From NCBI GenBank assembly GCA_949317995.1, contig OX439042.1:18393174-18457173 (forward strand): a stretch of DNA of 64,000 bases, in the 5' to 3' direction. The DNA is from Acholoe squamosa (taxonomy: Eukaryota > Annelida > Polychaeta > Phyllodocida > Polynoidae). Positions 1 to 13,396 of this stretch are shown piece by piece; the first letter of the stretch is position 1, and each line of letters opens with the position of its first letter. The notes under the pieces are model-generated. The model was not told the DNA's origin and did no database searches. It was given only the letters and a program-made list of their open reading frames with translations. The position numbers and the translations under genes are program-made.

Positions 1-55
1 ATGTTGAATTAGAGCAGGATAGGCAGTGTAGCTATACATACCCTGCTTCTTTAGT

Positions 56-283
56 TTAACCCTTCAAGGCCGCATTGCCCGTCGATGCACTATGGCAATC
101 CTGTTTTGAGGACGCAGCACGGTAGCCGATATGCATGCATCATACCGACCCTGGGGGTCCACATACGAGGGTTGGGTAATCAATTTAGTGATATACCAAG
201 AAGCCTCACCAGCACAGCAATGATGTATCATAAAATCAAATGAGCAGTAAACTTGGGGTATTGTGTGGCATCTAAAGGGTTAA
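56..283. repeat. TTAA-flanked short inverted-repeat element, copy 1
   Basis: The left edge reads TTAACCCTTCAAGGCC and the right edge reads CTAAAGGGTTAA, so the ends are imperfect inverted repeats bounded by TTAA. The 228-bp interior is non-coding and rich in ATGCATCAT-like words. The same layout recurs at 35241-35430, 40307-40518 and 46555-46787. A TTAA target with short terminal repeats is typical of piggyBac- or Kolobok-type non-autonomous elements; this assignment is inferred. Confidence 0.5.
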
Positions 284-2662
284 CTACCACTTGTTTAGCC
301 TGGAGGCGCTATTGGCAGGGTCAGGAGAAGGTGGACAGCACATGGCTGCAGTATTTACAGAGAGTCATGCTATATAAAGACCGGCCTGCATTCCTAAACC
401 ATCCACCAAAGCTGTATAGTCCCTAGGGCCAGTTAAATTAGGCGCCCAGTGCTTCAGATGACTGCTCAGAGATCACCTATAGGTTCTCCTGTGGCTCTGC
501 TGGTGGACCAGAATCCTAAATGTCAGGTGGGTGTGGCTCCTCCAGTACCAGAGATTGTTCTAGGTGTTGGCTTCCATCCTAACTAAGCTGGCTCAGGCTA
601 AGTCGGCTACCGCCTGGCTGGCTCCTTGTTCTACCCAGGGTTTGGTGTAGGGATTGCAGGCTGTGTTCTCAAGGCTATATCCTGGTATATACTTTAATAA
701 CAGCGGATTTCTCTGAGTACAGTCATGAGCCAAGTGAATAGCAGCTATCTCGATCGAGAGGTCAGGGGTTATTTCAATTTATACCATGGTTATGGGTCAT
801 TTGCATACTTTTACATTCAAGTTTAAGGATAAAACTCGTGCAATTAACCACAGTTAGAATGAACAGTAGTTGACACTAAACCAAAACAAACAATGACAGT
901 GAGTTGACTCGTATCCTTTACCATAGCAGACTGCGTGTCTACGCCGTAGTGTCAACCTCCCCTGTCGTGCTGCAGTCTCGCCGTCTGGTGTATAGAAGAA
1001 GTACTACCTTTCTTGTCGGACGGCGAACACGGAGCGATTGGATTATGGCCATTTTGAGGAAATATAGGCTTAAAATCATCTATTGAAACATGGAAGGAGT
1101 AAGAAGAAAGCCTAATCTTTGTTGTGTGAACTCGAGGAGGCACCAAATTCTTTATAAATGGTGGAAATTGAATGTTATTCTTGACGTACCAGACAGTATG
1201 TTGATAAACAGAAATCCAATGTGGCTGAATGGCTTCCTCCTCGTCGCTGTCGACTCAACTTGAATTTTTTCTTTATTTAAGGTAAATAATTAAAATTTAG
1301 GGTTGGCAACATGGTATAAAGAGCCTATTTAAGCTTTATGGATGAAAAAAGCTCATATATCCTTTAAATAACTGCTGATCTAAAAATTCACTGACGATTT
1401 GACTCATTAACTTACAGGAGAGGGATGCTGTCACCAAAGATTCATCCCTAAGAATTTGGTAGAGAGGTCATAGCAGTTTTAATACTAATGTAGGTCTGCA
1501 TGTCACGCACATATTGGCTTTCTTGACGATGAGGCCTATATCATCGTCAAAATATTGAAATAAGACCCTGGATTTATTGGAGGCGTATCAGTAGAAGAAT
1601 ATCAATACTGACCCCTACTATTGTGCTTAAGAATAAGATATTTTTCTATGAAATACATTTCTTTTTCTGGCAACACATCTATGTTGCTGCAACGTGTTTA
1701 GGTATATGTGTCTAAACATCAACATATTTGCCAGGGATTCATTACGACCTGGTCTATTTTCATTAGCCTTGCGTGCATAATTATAGCAAGGCTGGACATT
1801 GCAAACACTGTAAAGAGAACATATGAGTAATCCCTTTGATTTACAGCACAAAAAGGTCCGGTCCATTAACATACTTTTCCAGGCCCCGTGTGCGAATAGC
1901 AGTGCTAATAGGCTTTGTACGTGTAAATCCGCTTGCATTCATTGGACCCTAAATCATTTGTTCTGCCAAATAGTCAATAGATCCTAACGATCCCTGCGCA
2001 CTTACCCTAAAAGTCATACCTTTATTCCTACTTCACAGCCCCTGACATAGAAATCTAAAGGTAGTCCAATTACAAAATGGCAGAGTAACATACAGTATGC
2101 CGTAGTATCCTATATTTTGGGACTGCTTGAACCAGGCAAAGGAGTTGATGCTGTCTAAGATAAATGCCCAGGGACTCTGTTTAAGGTCCCCTGACCCTTC
2201 CCTGCCCTGCACCAAACATTGTTGTCTGTTCATGTATGGCTACCTGGGTCCCAAACCTGTCCATCACACCTCTCTTATCTAGAGTAGTACTGACGGTATC
2301 CACAAACTGATCTTCCTGGGGTAGACCCCATGAGACAGGGCAAAACTTGGGTACAATAACCCACTAATGTTAGGCCTAATATAAAATGAAATTCATTTCG
2401 ACCAACTTCGTGCTGTATCGAAAGGGGTTTGTTATGACCAAATTACAAATTTGTTTGTTATAACCAAGTTTCCCTGTATCAAGGGCAGCCATTCAAAATT
2501 GAACAGTGTTGAACGCAGCCCTAACCATGATATTGGAAAGGCAAGCTATAGTGCTAGACTCCAAATGAGTTTTGCCTGTTAAGTTTTACTTTAGATACAA
2601 TATTTCAATTAGTAACGTTAATAGAAGTCAATTCCTATATCAGAGGCATTAACGCAGAGTAA
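284..2662. other. No gene seen (probable intron 3 of the CH gene)
   Basis: I see no coding segment, RNA gene or clear repeat here. The open frames at 904-1146, 1627-1938 and 2033-2233 are short, start at non-ATG codons or lack family motifs. If the next exon of the CH gene lies further left, this is intron. Confidence 0.5.
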
Positions 2663-2956
2663 TAGTCCAGGATCTGGAGGCCATTTTCAGCTTGAAGGGT
2701 ACCAAAAGGTTTGAGAGGCTTATCTAACCCAAAATAAATTGTGCTGATTTAAAAAATTAACCTCTTGGTTGTCACAACATGTGCGAAATTGCTAAAAATT
2801 GATGTTTCTTGAAAAAAGTTAAAATCATTTTTTCAAAGCATTAAAAAAATGTTATATGTACAGATTTACCCCAAAACCACGACTTTTTGGGTTAGATAAG
2901 CCGCTCAAACCTTTTGGTACCCTTCAAGCTGAAAATGGCCTCCAGCTCCTGGACTA
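2663..2956. mobile_element. 294-bp hairpin DNA element flanked by TA
   Basis: Two arms of about 72 bp (2663-2733 and 2883-2956) are near-perfect reverse complements. The left arm starts TAGTCCAGGATCTGGAGG and the right arm ends CCTCCAGCTCCTGGACTA. The central loop of about 150 bp is A/T-rich and non-coding. The TA at both edges fits a Tc1/mariner-like non-autonomous element (MITE). The class is inferred from the TA target only. Confidence 0.6.
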
Positions 2957-2989
2957 TAAGGGAAATAGACATTCACATACTGAGTGTTT

Positions 2990-3150
2990 TTTTAACAACA
3001 GTGGGTGGTGGATCTGGGGGACCATACTGGTTTTAGACCCCTCTTGAGGGCATAGAAAAGAAATTACCCTTTTCAGCAAGACCCCCAGCACGTTACAATA
3101 GAACGAAAGGGGGACCGAAAAATTTCAGATCCCTCTGAGGTGAGGACTTT
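2990..3150. repeat. Degenerate copy of a G/C-run hairpin family
   Basis: It begins TTTTTAACAACAGTGGGTGG, carries the phrases GACCCCTCTTGAGGGC and AAATTTCAGATCCCTCTGAGG, and resembles the elements at 31173-31481, 50969-51304 and 54499-54751. Only the left end is clear, so the boundaries are approximate. Confidence 0.35.
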
Positions 3151-6100
3151 ACACATATCCAACCCTCACATCGGCCATTTTTCAGCTACATAGCGCACTT
3201 CTAGGGGTATACAGTCTAGTGACTTAAGACACTCTACCTGCAGGATCCATCCTAAGTCTACATCACACAATCACGCTACCTGCAATACCTCAACCACCTT
3301 AACCTGTCAACACGTTGTCTACATGCCATGCAGGCATGCTCCCCTCCCACCGTGACACGTAGCTCTTGGTCGGGGGTTGATTCCCCAGTACAATAAGTGC
3401 CCTGTGATGGAGAAGATGGGTTAGTTTGTCCTCTGGTCTTGTCACCTCGTGAAGGTATGGCAGGGACACCTTTAATATCTCCCACCTTCTGATAACTACA
3501 TTCAAAACTGATCCCTTCCTCTGTGCTTGGAATATTGTATATGGTATACTCATACTTAGGTGCGGTGTATTGGTTGGGTGGGGGGGGGGCAATGCCTTTC
3601 TGACAAAATACCACTTTATTTGGGGAATCTTCAGATATAAGTGGGCGAAATGGTGTTTGATAGAGGGATTGCATTTGCAATCAAGTTCGCCTTTGTGGGG
3701 CGGTGATAACTGTAACGTGCACATATAACTATTTCAAAAGGCTGAATCCACTATGTTATTTACCTGCCAATACAGACATGCATGGCTTAACCGTTAAAGG
3801 ACTGTGCAATATGTTCAGTTTCTTTGTTGACATTATGCATCAATGCAACGCTTGTCTACTTACCAGCACTGCATTGATGCATTGTGTATAGCAACCCAAA
3901 AGCATCAGCATGAATGCACCAATCACCAGGGCTACATTTATGTGCCAAGACGACCAAAGAGCCAATTTATTAGCAAACCATGTGGCATTGAAAGGACTAG
4001 GGCAAAGTCTCCAAAATATAACCCACCCAGTTATACCTGAGTTCCTGTGTTGATATGGATGGAATGCAGTTATAAAGCTAACTCTTATCTAGATCTAATC
4101 CACTGGAATGCTGTTAATCAAGAAAGGCTATTCCTTCTGCTAGGCTAATCTCCTCAGCATAGAAACCTGCACTATAAAGCCCCTTTTCAATAGAATCGAA
4201 TCAGTGGGCCTGTTTTGTACACCACATTTGCTGCATAGGACACCTCAATTAGACTTAAAGAGCCACTTTAACCATTATGTAACCTGGTCTCCTTTATCCT
4301 CCTGCTTGTTCTCCCTATCCACCTGGCCATCCTTGGGTTTAACCCTATAAGGACCAAATACTACATCAAAATATGCCGTCCTGATGCATACATCAATAAT
4401 GTATCCCCTGAATGTAATACCTGGATTGTGCTGCATTGGTGCATAATTCAGACCAACCAGGAATTATTTTAATTTTTACCCTGCAGTATCGGTATTGTGC
4501 ATGGTAGCAATCCTGACTAAATTATTCGCCAGTCCTGCATTCAATTTTATGTAACCCCCCTCCCTCCCCTTAGGCCTTAGAAGGCTACATGTGGTAGGTG
4601 ATGTTGACGGCTACATCATTGGTTGTCTCTATATGGTGCAGAGAGGGCACTCAATCTGAAGACCCTAGGCTACAATCACTTACAATTTACTGTGTATCTG
4701 CCATGTCAAATCAATAAGAGCCAATGTGGACACGTGCCAAGATAGTTTCAAAAAGAGATTTGCTGTCCGTTACTACCGATCGACATTGTTTACTACATAA
4801 ATAACTAATTCATAAATGCTTCTCATGATAGACTGTTTTTACAATGCAGTTATATAGATTTGTATTGCAGTACTATGAATCTGATATAGGTTACACATTT
4901 TATATGCAACCTTTGGGTAGGAATTGAGGACTATGGTAAAAGAGGATAATTCTATCAAATAAACAGAATCCTAGTGTACAGTTCATCACTCATCACCTCA
5001 GTGTACAGTATCCTACCCCCGGGGCACACCAATTACCTCCAATATCCGTCACTAGGCACACGATACTGATACCAAATTGTACGTCTTTCACTCTTTTAGC
5101 CTTTGGGAGTGTCAGGGTTAGGGATGAGAGGAGAGGGTGAGTTTAGTCAAACCCGCATTGCTTGATTAAAACTGCGTGACCACTACTCCCATACACACCT
5201 TGAAATACCTGTAGGGTAGTTGGCCCACGATGTGACCACCCTCCATGTTAGAACCTGACCACTGCACTTTCGGATACATTCATTTAGGTTGGTAAATTAC
5301 CAAAATATATGACTACATGTATACATTGGATAATTCTATATAATCCAATCTATTAGGAATGATTGATTGCTCATTTAGCCAGTTGTATCATAATATGGAA
5401 AAGGGTTTCTAACTGCCCATGGAGTTAACTTAAGGTACAAACCAGCTAAGTGGTCGGATCTTGGTCGGTCTACCCTATACTAGTACATTTGTAATATGTA
5501 AGGGTGAAACAGTCGGATGGTTGCTGTAGGGGCCCGGTGCAGAGGTCATGGCTTGGTCATGGTGATCTGGTCGGATTTAGGCTGGAACCACATACAGTAC
5601 ACCCCTTCCCATGGACTATTATATCTGTCGGCAAACACCAACCAAGTGATTGGGTAAAACCGGAATTTAGCCCTATCATACATCTTTAGACCCACTGTGG
5701 CCTTGCACGCAAGACGTCCTCGGTAAATTAAAACTGTTCAAACTGCATTAAAACAGTTATACATCTTACATAGTTATATTAATCATTACATGGGACACAA
5801 GGTGCAAACCTGGTGAGCAACTCGCTAACCCTACAATGATGCATCATGTAGACCCTTCAGGAAAATATGTATCAAGGGCGCTCCAAATGAATGAGCAGCA
5901 AGTAGTCACCATGGCTGCACTCCTACATCATACATGATTGTGACACACGAGCATGACCCTTTACTGTATCATGACACCCTGAGGGGTTAACCAAGAATGT
6001 GCGATTAGATATACCTAGACATTAAGCTGCCAGATATGAAGATTTATGGCACATTTACTACAACTTCAGCTGCCTTTCTTTCTTATTGTAATGCATGGTG

Positions 6101-6363
6101 ACTATACCCCATTCACTGCCCTCACCACTACTGTGTTTTACCAGGTATACATTGTAATACTCCCATCACCTTGGTACTGGACAGAATTGATCCTACAGGT
6201 GGTAGGTAGGGGGCGTGCAAGTACCTAAAGTCCTACATCACATAGCTGTTAGCCCTGTAAGGGCAGTACGGTGTATAACAATTGTATGCCAATTTGTCAC
6301 CATGATGCATACATGTAGCTCTGCTTAGCCTACTTGACAGGCGTGCATGTATGATATTTTCCC
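3151..6363. other. No gene; degenerate TTAA-type repeat pieces
   Basis: There is no supported coding sequence. Pieces resembling the TTAA element family occur near 3787-3930 (TTAACCGTTAAAGGAC followed by GATGCAT words), 4338-4470 (TTTAACCCTATAAGGACC) and 5828-5987 (ends GAGGGGTTAACC). The two overlapping minus-strand frames at 3276-3724 have no recognisable motif and I treat them as chance frames. Confidence 0.4.
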
Positions 6364-6622
6364 CTGTCAACTGTCAAGTTGACAGTTGACAGCAGATTTT
6401 TTTTTTATAACTTGACAGTTGACTGTGGAAAAAACATGTTTTCTTATCTGGTGTCAACATGATTTTTTCCACTGTCAACTGTCAAGTTATCGGTTGACAG
6501 CAGGTTTTTTTTTTTATCTTGACAGTTGACAGGGGAAAATATCATGTTGACAGCAATTTTTATTTTCATGTTGACACATGACAGGGGAAATTATCGTGTT
6601 TGACAGCAATTTTTTTTTAACT
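6364..6622. repeat. Cluster of CTTGACAGTTGAC palindromes
   Basis: Bases 6364-6392 form a 29-nt palindrome that is perfect apart from its central base, built from CTGTCAACTGTCAA and its complement. The same word in either orientation, each time beside a T-run and the phrase TGACAGCA, recurs at least five more times up to 6622. No coding potential is seen. It looks like a local amplification of a short inverted motif. Confidence 0.7.
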
Positions 6623-6831
6623 TCATCTTGGTGGTTGTAAGAAAATCATGCTGATTTTGAATTGCATGTCTTTTGTGGTGTGGCCCTTCACGGCTTCCAT
6701 ATTATGGGGTTAAGTAGTTTTTATGCAATATATTGACCATAGCAGCAGCTGGCCAACCGTCCATTGGCTTCTATCTTCTATTGCCATCTCTCTACGGGCC
6801 TAGTCCAAGGGTGACCGCCCCACCAGCAGAC

Positions 6832-7100
6832 CTGGTAACCCTGTTAGGGCGGCATGATGCCTTGAGTATTCTCCTCTTTTGCCATCATGATGCATCAATG
6901 CAATGCTGGCCAGTCTAGTCACCAGCAATGCATTAAATCACCAGGCGTTCATCATACTGGCGTATTGATCCCATTAGAATAAGCATGATTTATAAATGCG
7001 CCCTCGGCCATGCAGTGAAGTAATCAGAGCTGCATTCATGCATCATATCCACCAATGGGCACGATGCATTATTGCACTATGCGCACCTTAACGGTCTGGC
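6832..7100. repeat. Degenerate GATGCAT-rich repeat of the TTAA family
   Basis: The segment opens GGTAACCCTGTTAGGGC and contains several CATGATGCATCAATG-like words and GCACGATGCATTATTGCAC. These resemble the interiors of the TTAA-flanked copies, but its terminal repeats are eroded. Confidence 0.3.
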
Positions 7101-7653
7101 CACCGCCCTCGCCGTGCACGGGTCGATGGCCCTGAGTATGGGTATTCTATGGGACGCATTGATTTATTAGGTAACCGATCCAGTCTCCAACTGGAACTCT
7201 CTCAAGCATTGCAGGTTATTTCAAAATATCCTACAACGGCTTGGTTGTCTATCATAGAACGAGTGATTTTTTTTTTCACTGTAGCTCTACTTAACCCAGT
7301 ATAAGTGATTACATAAGGTTCAATCATAGATTGCATTAATTTACCAATACTTCCGATCGAACAGTACTATAGAGTAGGGTTCTAAATCACATTGCATGTA
7401 AGCTGTCGACGATTCTTGTGAAATAGGTTCCAGAACAACTAGCCTTGTTCTACTAACCACAATTCTCACCTGCCCTCCCAGTTTGTCACGCTTTCTTACT
7501 GCCGTCTGGTGGTTGGGGTAAGGTATATATTATGATATGTAGACTGATATGTTATAAAATGGTCTCTGTCTAGTGCTAGTAACATAAAACCTGTCTGTCA
7601 AAGAGGCTAGACGATCCAATACCAAATAAATATAAGAGTGATACCAAGGAAGC

Positions 7654-7770
7654 TGCTGAACAGTCTACAGAAAAAGTACTTAAGTCGTCAACATAAGAAA
7701 TGGGATAACAGGTGCTGAACAGTCTAGAGAAAAAGTACTTAAGTCTTCAACATAAGAAATGGGATAACAG
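7654..7770. repeat. Recent 59-bp tandem duplication
   Basis: Two head-to-tail copies of a 59-bp unit starting TGCTGAACAGTCTA and ending GGGATAACAG. They differ at about two positions (TCTACAG/TCTAGAG and GTCGTC/GTCTTC), which points to a recent duplication. Confidence 0.85.
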
Positions 7771-8019
7771 GGGTGATAACAGATGTTGCCCTTGACTTAT
7801 GTTGGTTTGAATATGGATTTTTAATAGCGGTCCAGTGGTACATTTATCATTATTATGCAATGATTGATACTCGGAGCATCATTCAAATAAATTTTCCACC
7901 TTCACGGACATCCATATATCATGCAAATGTATAGAAGTATTTACTATGGACCTCAATTTGTAGAGGCAGAATCTCCAGGGTAGCCAAGGGGAAGCTTTTG
8001 CTTGAATTGTGTTATTAGG

Positions 8020-8134
8020 GAGGTTTAGCGGCGACTACATGGGCAATCTAACGCAGACGTGCAGCATACCTACAGCTTTGGTACGTCTGCGTTAAATGAG
8101 CTACGGGTGACGTACGTAGTCTTTGCTAAACCTC
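8020..8134. repeat. 115-bp hairpin element
   Basis: The outer arms GAGGTTTAGCGGCGACTAC and GTAGTCTTTGCTAAACCTC are inverted copies. An inner pair, AACGCAGACGT and ACGTCTGCGTT, extends the fold. It is too short to code. Probably a miniature inverted-repeat transposon; class unknown. Confidence 0.6.
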
Positions 8135-11100
8135 ACTATGATGTGGAGTAGCAAGGCAATTAAATGAGTAAATCTGCATTTAAAAAAAAAACAACGGAAT
8201 ATAATAATTGATAGTTTGATGTCGTGTACACATAAAAGTGTTCTCTATACTGTACTGCCTAGGGCAATAAGGTAGAGTGAGAGTGAGAAACAATTGACTC
8301 CGAAACAAAAAACACAGACCTATGAAAACATGAAAAGAAGAAAGATTCTGCAGAGGTAAAATCAAATGGTTGATTTCTTTTACAACAAAGTTCGAGATCT
8401 CGAAATGCATTAAGGCACAAAAAGGGGTAAGGTACACATTGGTAGCCACCGTCGAGTGCCTGTTATTTCCGCATTCAAAAAGTCAGAGGAATGAGTGTAG
8501 ATGTATTTGGAGTGGACTGTTTGATTGGTTATTTGATAGGACTGGTGCCCAAAGTCGTAACACACACTTTGGGCCTATTAGCTGCAGATCTCATGTAGTG
8601 AACAGTGGTCAACATGACTGACAGAGGCCAGTGCCAACGTCAACCCTAGCCCTGCCTGCCCAGGGCCATTTATGGGCAGCATAATGCATTATTGATCTAT
8701 ATTTATGTGTTGCCATGATGCATAGATCGAGGCTAAGGTAAGTAACCTGCCCTTGTTGACTTAATGTTTACATCATAATAGACCCCATGGGTTGATGCGC
8801 TCCCGATGGGATAGTATGAGGAACCAATACAGCACCATTGCCTGACTTTCCAGTGTAATGGATCGGTGCATCAGGACAATATGGGCACAAGGTGTTGGTG
8901 CCACTATGGAGCCCTTACAGGGCTATCAGCCTAATGGCACAAGATACACATACCTCTGCTATATTGTTGTTATAATCAGGCACCCAGCAGGCCCTCACCG
9001 CAATCCCACCGACTTAGGCACAACCCCCCCCCCCCCCATACAGGTGGTTTACCCGGCCCTGGAGGAGCCTCCTAACCAGGATTCAGGGACCTTACAGTAT
9101 TAAGACGGCCATTTAGGATCTGGTCCCTCTGGGACGTCTATTGGCTCGATTCTGGTCCCCAGAGCTGGCTCCTCATATAGAGAATGTGTCCAAATAACTC
9201 TGTCGGTTGAGTTGAGCTATTCTACAGCATGCCCTTTTTTCATTTCTTTCTCTTTTCACTCTTAAATAGACTAGCTTCCTCTGATCCAGGCTAGTGATCG
9301 GGGTGTGTGGGCATTGGAGAGTGAGGAAGGCGTAACCTTCAGAGGTGGGGTTTTGTCCACGGTCAGCTGAGCGCCCTCACCCCCATATGTACAAGAATAT
9401 AAGTATACACCACCAGTACTCCACCTTTCTGGGAAATTCTATATAAGGGTGCTTAAATATATAATATGCCTGGCTCAGGCACCTCTAAGCTGTGCAAGGT
9501 TGATCAGGCCAGCACTTAGTGGGGATATATGCTGTAGTTGCCTGTCTGGGCACCTTTTAATGATGCTTCTATGTTGGTATCAGGATCAAATAGACCCCAG
9601 AGGTCACTACACCTTACTTAAAATGACCTCTTCCAAATCGAGTTAGTAAAATACCTTCACCATAAGGACATGAGTCTGCATGAATGCTGCTCCATTAAAG
9701 CTGAAAGGAAATTTGAGTACAGCAGACGGCAATCTTAAATAAAGCAGACGACAAAGTCTCGCCCAATGACAGAAGCACACAAGGCTTACCTGGACGTCGG
9801 GGAGATAGTGGATCCTGTCCTGATAGTACCCTCTCCTCAGGTAAATGACCAAAGGGGTTGATGAGGTTAATCCTGGGCTAGATCGTCTTTTCCAGGTAGA
9901 GTGTAGATTAAGGTTAGTAAGGGGAGGTGTCAGCTCCAGTGGACCTATTAAACAGTGTGTAGGAGTGGATCAGCTGGAAGCCCGGCGTCCCAGCACAGCT
10001 ACCTCACTCACTACCAAACCTACCAAACTGTGGGCACACAGCGGTAAGCATGAACGCTTGGCCTACTCGGCATCTTTACGACATGCTTTTTGCGACGTCA
10101 CGACTGACGACCAATGCGGGCTTGTGTCTGGGTAGGAGGTGGCAGGGCAGGAGGGGGAGGGGAGGTATGCCAGGTATGTCTAACTTACCTGCGCTCCACT
10201 GGTCTATCTGTCAGAGCAGGCCGCCACTCAAAGAGGCCCCAACAACAATCTGGTCCACACCACTTGTCAGATAGCGGTCCATATCTCTGTGCATGAATAA
10301 AGTCCTGTTTCTAGGCGTGTACCAGTAGGTTCATGTTGAAGTACATGTATAAGTCTAGTCATCTTTACTCTGCTGCTGTGTCATATAAAGAAGTGCCTAC
10401 TTCTCTACTCATATCTACTATGTGTTTATTTTTTCAATGTAAACAAATGTGTATTTTATTAACTTTATGCAACGACCCTTTGTCCTTTATATACTACACA
10501 AAACCTATATTCAAATCATTTTTGACAGATCATTAGATTGAGAAGTCATTTTTGTAACAGTAATACATTTCAGACTATAGGTCTCCCATGTAGCACCTAT
10601 TTCTGACCTAATTGGGTTTCATAACAAGACTTCATATTATTTCTATTGTAGTGGCCAATTGTTATAATAGAAACTATTGTTATAAAAGAAAGAAACACAG
10701 GTTTATTGACATTCCAGTTGAAGTTTAGCCCCCGGAGTTTAGCCATAGGGCAAACGATAAATGAAAAACATTGAATGTATACACACTACAGCTCGACTCG
10801 AAGTGCCCTCATTTATTCAGACTGTATCCCCCTATCCCCATTGATAACTTATAAATATTATTATATGGACTTGAGAATATTTCTTTTTATAGAGGAATAT
10901 CCCATCTTAGATTATTGAACATTTTAAGGTATAAATACTTACACTATGATTATTTACTATATTCTCTATATAGATGGTTATAGAACTTTTGGAAATACAT
11001 GTAGAATATGAGGCCCTGCAGCTAACTATAAAACACAAAGTAGGTTAATATACAATTGCATATCTCAATGGCACCAGCATAGTGCCCCCCGCCATAGTGC

Positions 11101-12284
11101 CCACTGATATGGTTCAGGTAAGTAGCTCCTACATTCGACTGGCTGCAGTCCCTGAGCTCTCAGCTTCACTAGAAATGTTTTTCATTTTCATTTTCCCACC
11201 TTATTTCAATTCTCTCATATCAAAATCTATGGACTTGAGCAAGTCTACTGCTACATATGTATATAACTAGCATGAGGGCCGGCTGCTATGGTGTCACTCA
11301 CACTCTGAAAGCTTTATTATAGGTACAACTGCTATAATAAATGGTGCACAATGCCCTATGACTATTTGGAAAAGGTTCAATGACTGTGATAGTTTCTAAC
11401 AATAATAGTTGACACAGATACTGAAATGGATATAGAGGGATTCAATAAATGAAATTGGCTTAATACAACTAACAAATACAAAAAAGATGGGTCAGACAAC
11501 ACGGTCATTTATAATCATTGATCAAGAAGGCAGAAACTACATACATATTAGGCCACTCCCAAAAAAATAAGCTACGAATTTTGGTTTTGAAAAAATGGTA
11601 CAAGCAAGCGATTTTTTTTTTAAAGAATTTTTTAGTGCGCAATGGATTCCTTGCTGGAAAAGTGAAGTGAGCGGAAATCTTTTATTTGAAAAAAAGATTT
11701 GCCAAACATCACAAAGAGAAAACTTGTAGAAAGTGAAGCGGGCAAAATCCATAGACAATATTTTTTTCAAAGAAAAAAATTGTATTTCCGAAAATATGGA
11801 GAGGGAGATCCGTAGACCAACTAATTTTTTTTTAGTGTGGCCTTATCTCCATTTCTCTGACGACTAGCCATTTAATTGCCTTCACTCCATTTGAATGGAA
11901 ATGCATCTAATAATAGTAGTGCAATAAGGTCCTTTGCTGGCAAACTCTAATTGAATTTTGCAAAATGTGTTTACATCTAAACTTGATGTGTACACACATT
12001 CCCCGGATATTAGTCTTCTGCTGCCTGTGTGTTGTGCGGGGGTGAAGTTTACCTCAACTTTTGTAGGGGCTTCCGCAAGGCATGTTGACAAAGCTTGTTT
12101 GCAAACAAAGTCTACGACCAGTTGGTCACGGGACCTTTGAAATATAGATGCCCCCTTCAACTCAATTTTCATGAATACTCCACAACCAACCGGAAGAATC
12201 CAACCCCAGCAAATTGTTGTTATCTGTCGCCATGATTGGTCATCAATGGTGACTCCTTTTTGAGTGATAAATCACTGCGTCATC
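8135..12284. other. No gene seen; low-complexity runs only
   Basis: I found no supported gene. A 13-nt C run lies near 9026-9038. Some good splice-donor look-alikes occur (for example GTAAGTAG at 11102 and GTAAGC on the minus strand next to 9790), but the adjoining short frames match no family I recognise. Confidence 0.4.
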
Positions 12285-13035
12285 TTTCGCCAGTGTGTGT
12301 CAGTCTCACATGGCATGCTGATTTATCACAACAGTCGCCAACATGATCTCACTCACTGCTTGAGTATGTGCCACCACTTGTCATCCCTCACAAAGCATGT
12401 TGACTTATCACCACCATCGCCAACATGGATCTAACTCACTGCGTGAGTATGTGCCACTGCCTGTCAACTCTCACTCAGAATGGTGGCTTATCACAACCAT
12501 CGCCAACATGGACCTGACTGACTGTGTGACTATGTGCCACTCTCAGTCAGTTCTCACTCAGAATGGCGACTTATCAACAACATCTCTGATATGGATCTCA
12601 CTCCCTGCTTGAGTATGCGCAACTCCCAGTCAACTCTCACTCAGAATGGCAGCTTATCACTACCATCACCAACATGGATCTCACTCACTCCATCAATAGG
12701 TGCCAATACCTTCTCACTCAGAATGGCGACTTTTCACCTGCATTGTCACATGACTCTCACTCACTGCGTGAGTTTGTGTCACTCCTTGTTAATCTTCTCT
12801 CAAAATGGTGACTTATCACCACCATTGCTGACATGGATGTCACTCACTGTGTGAGTGTGTGCCACTGTCATCAACTCTCACACAAAATGTCGACTTATCA
12901 CCACCATTGCCAACATTGGTCTCACTCAATGCGTGAATTTGTGTCACTCCAAGTCAATGCTCTCTGAGGATTGCATCATCCGTCACTCACTCTCACTCAG
13001 AATGGCAACTTATCACCACCATTGCCAAAGTTGTT
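12285..13035. repeat. Minisatellite, about 83-bp unit, about 9 copies
   Basis: The landmark CTTATCACCACCATCGCC recurs near 12322, 12404, 12487, 12570, 12653, 12730, 12812, 12894 and 13009, so the spacing is 82-83 bp with one short unit (77) and one long interval (115). Each unit also holds CTCACTCACTGCGTGAGT and TCTCACTCAGAATGG. Open frames such as 12397-12854 follow from the repeat and are not genes. Confidence 0.9.
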
Positions 13036-13396
13036 GAGACAGCACCACTGTTCAACATGTAGCCTATCTAGGAAGTGTGGGCATGAAGTATAAGTCCCAT
13101 ATGTATCAAATGTGCTTTGTTTCACACTGATTTCCATGTAATACTTCAGAGTTGAATCAAACAAGATTATATAGAGAAAATATCAATTGAATAAGATAGA
13201 GGTATCTCTAAAATGAAAGCAACTATCCATAAACACCTTTTCTCTGGTTAGAGGAAAAATACATAGGGAAATATCTACATGAACACCTTGTCTGTGGTTA
13301 GAGGGAAGATACATATGGCAATACCTTCTCTGGCAGAACATACTTTGATCTGGCAGATGTGAGGCTGCATGATTATCAATGACGATGATCATGAGC
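13036..13396. other. Spacer between two minisatellites
   Basis: The sequence is A/T-rich and non-coding. An imperfect local duplication is visible around ACACCTTTTCTCTGGTTAGAGG (13234) and ACACCTTGTCTGTGGTTAGAGG (13282). The minus-strand frame at 13183-13410 lies across it and has no motif. Confidence 0.4.

Noticed and set aside
9790-9836. Possible small exon with strong donor-like words on both strands
   Set aside because: Open frames on both strands, only about 46 bp, and no match to the CH domain block expected after exon 3.
12397-12854. Two open plus-strand frames of 71 and 106 codons with repeated HSEW/NGDL phrases
   Set aside because: They are translations of the 83-bp minisatellite, with frame changes between units and no start or splice support.
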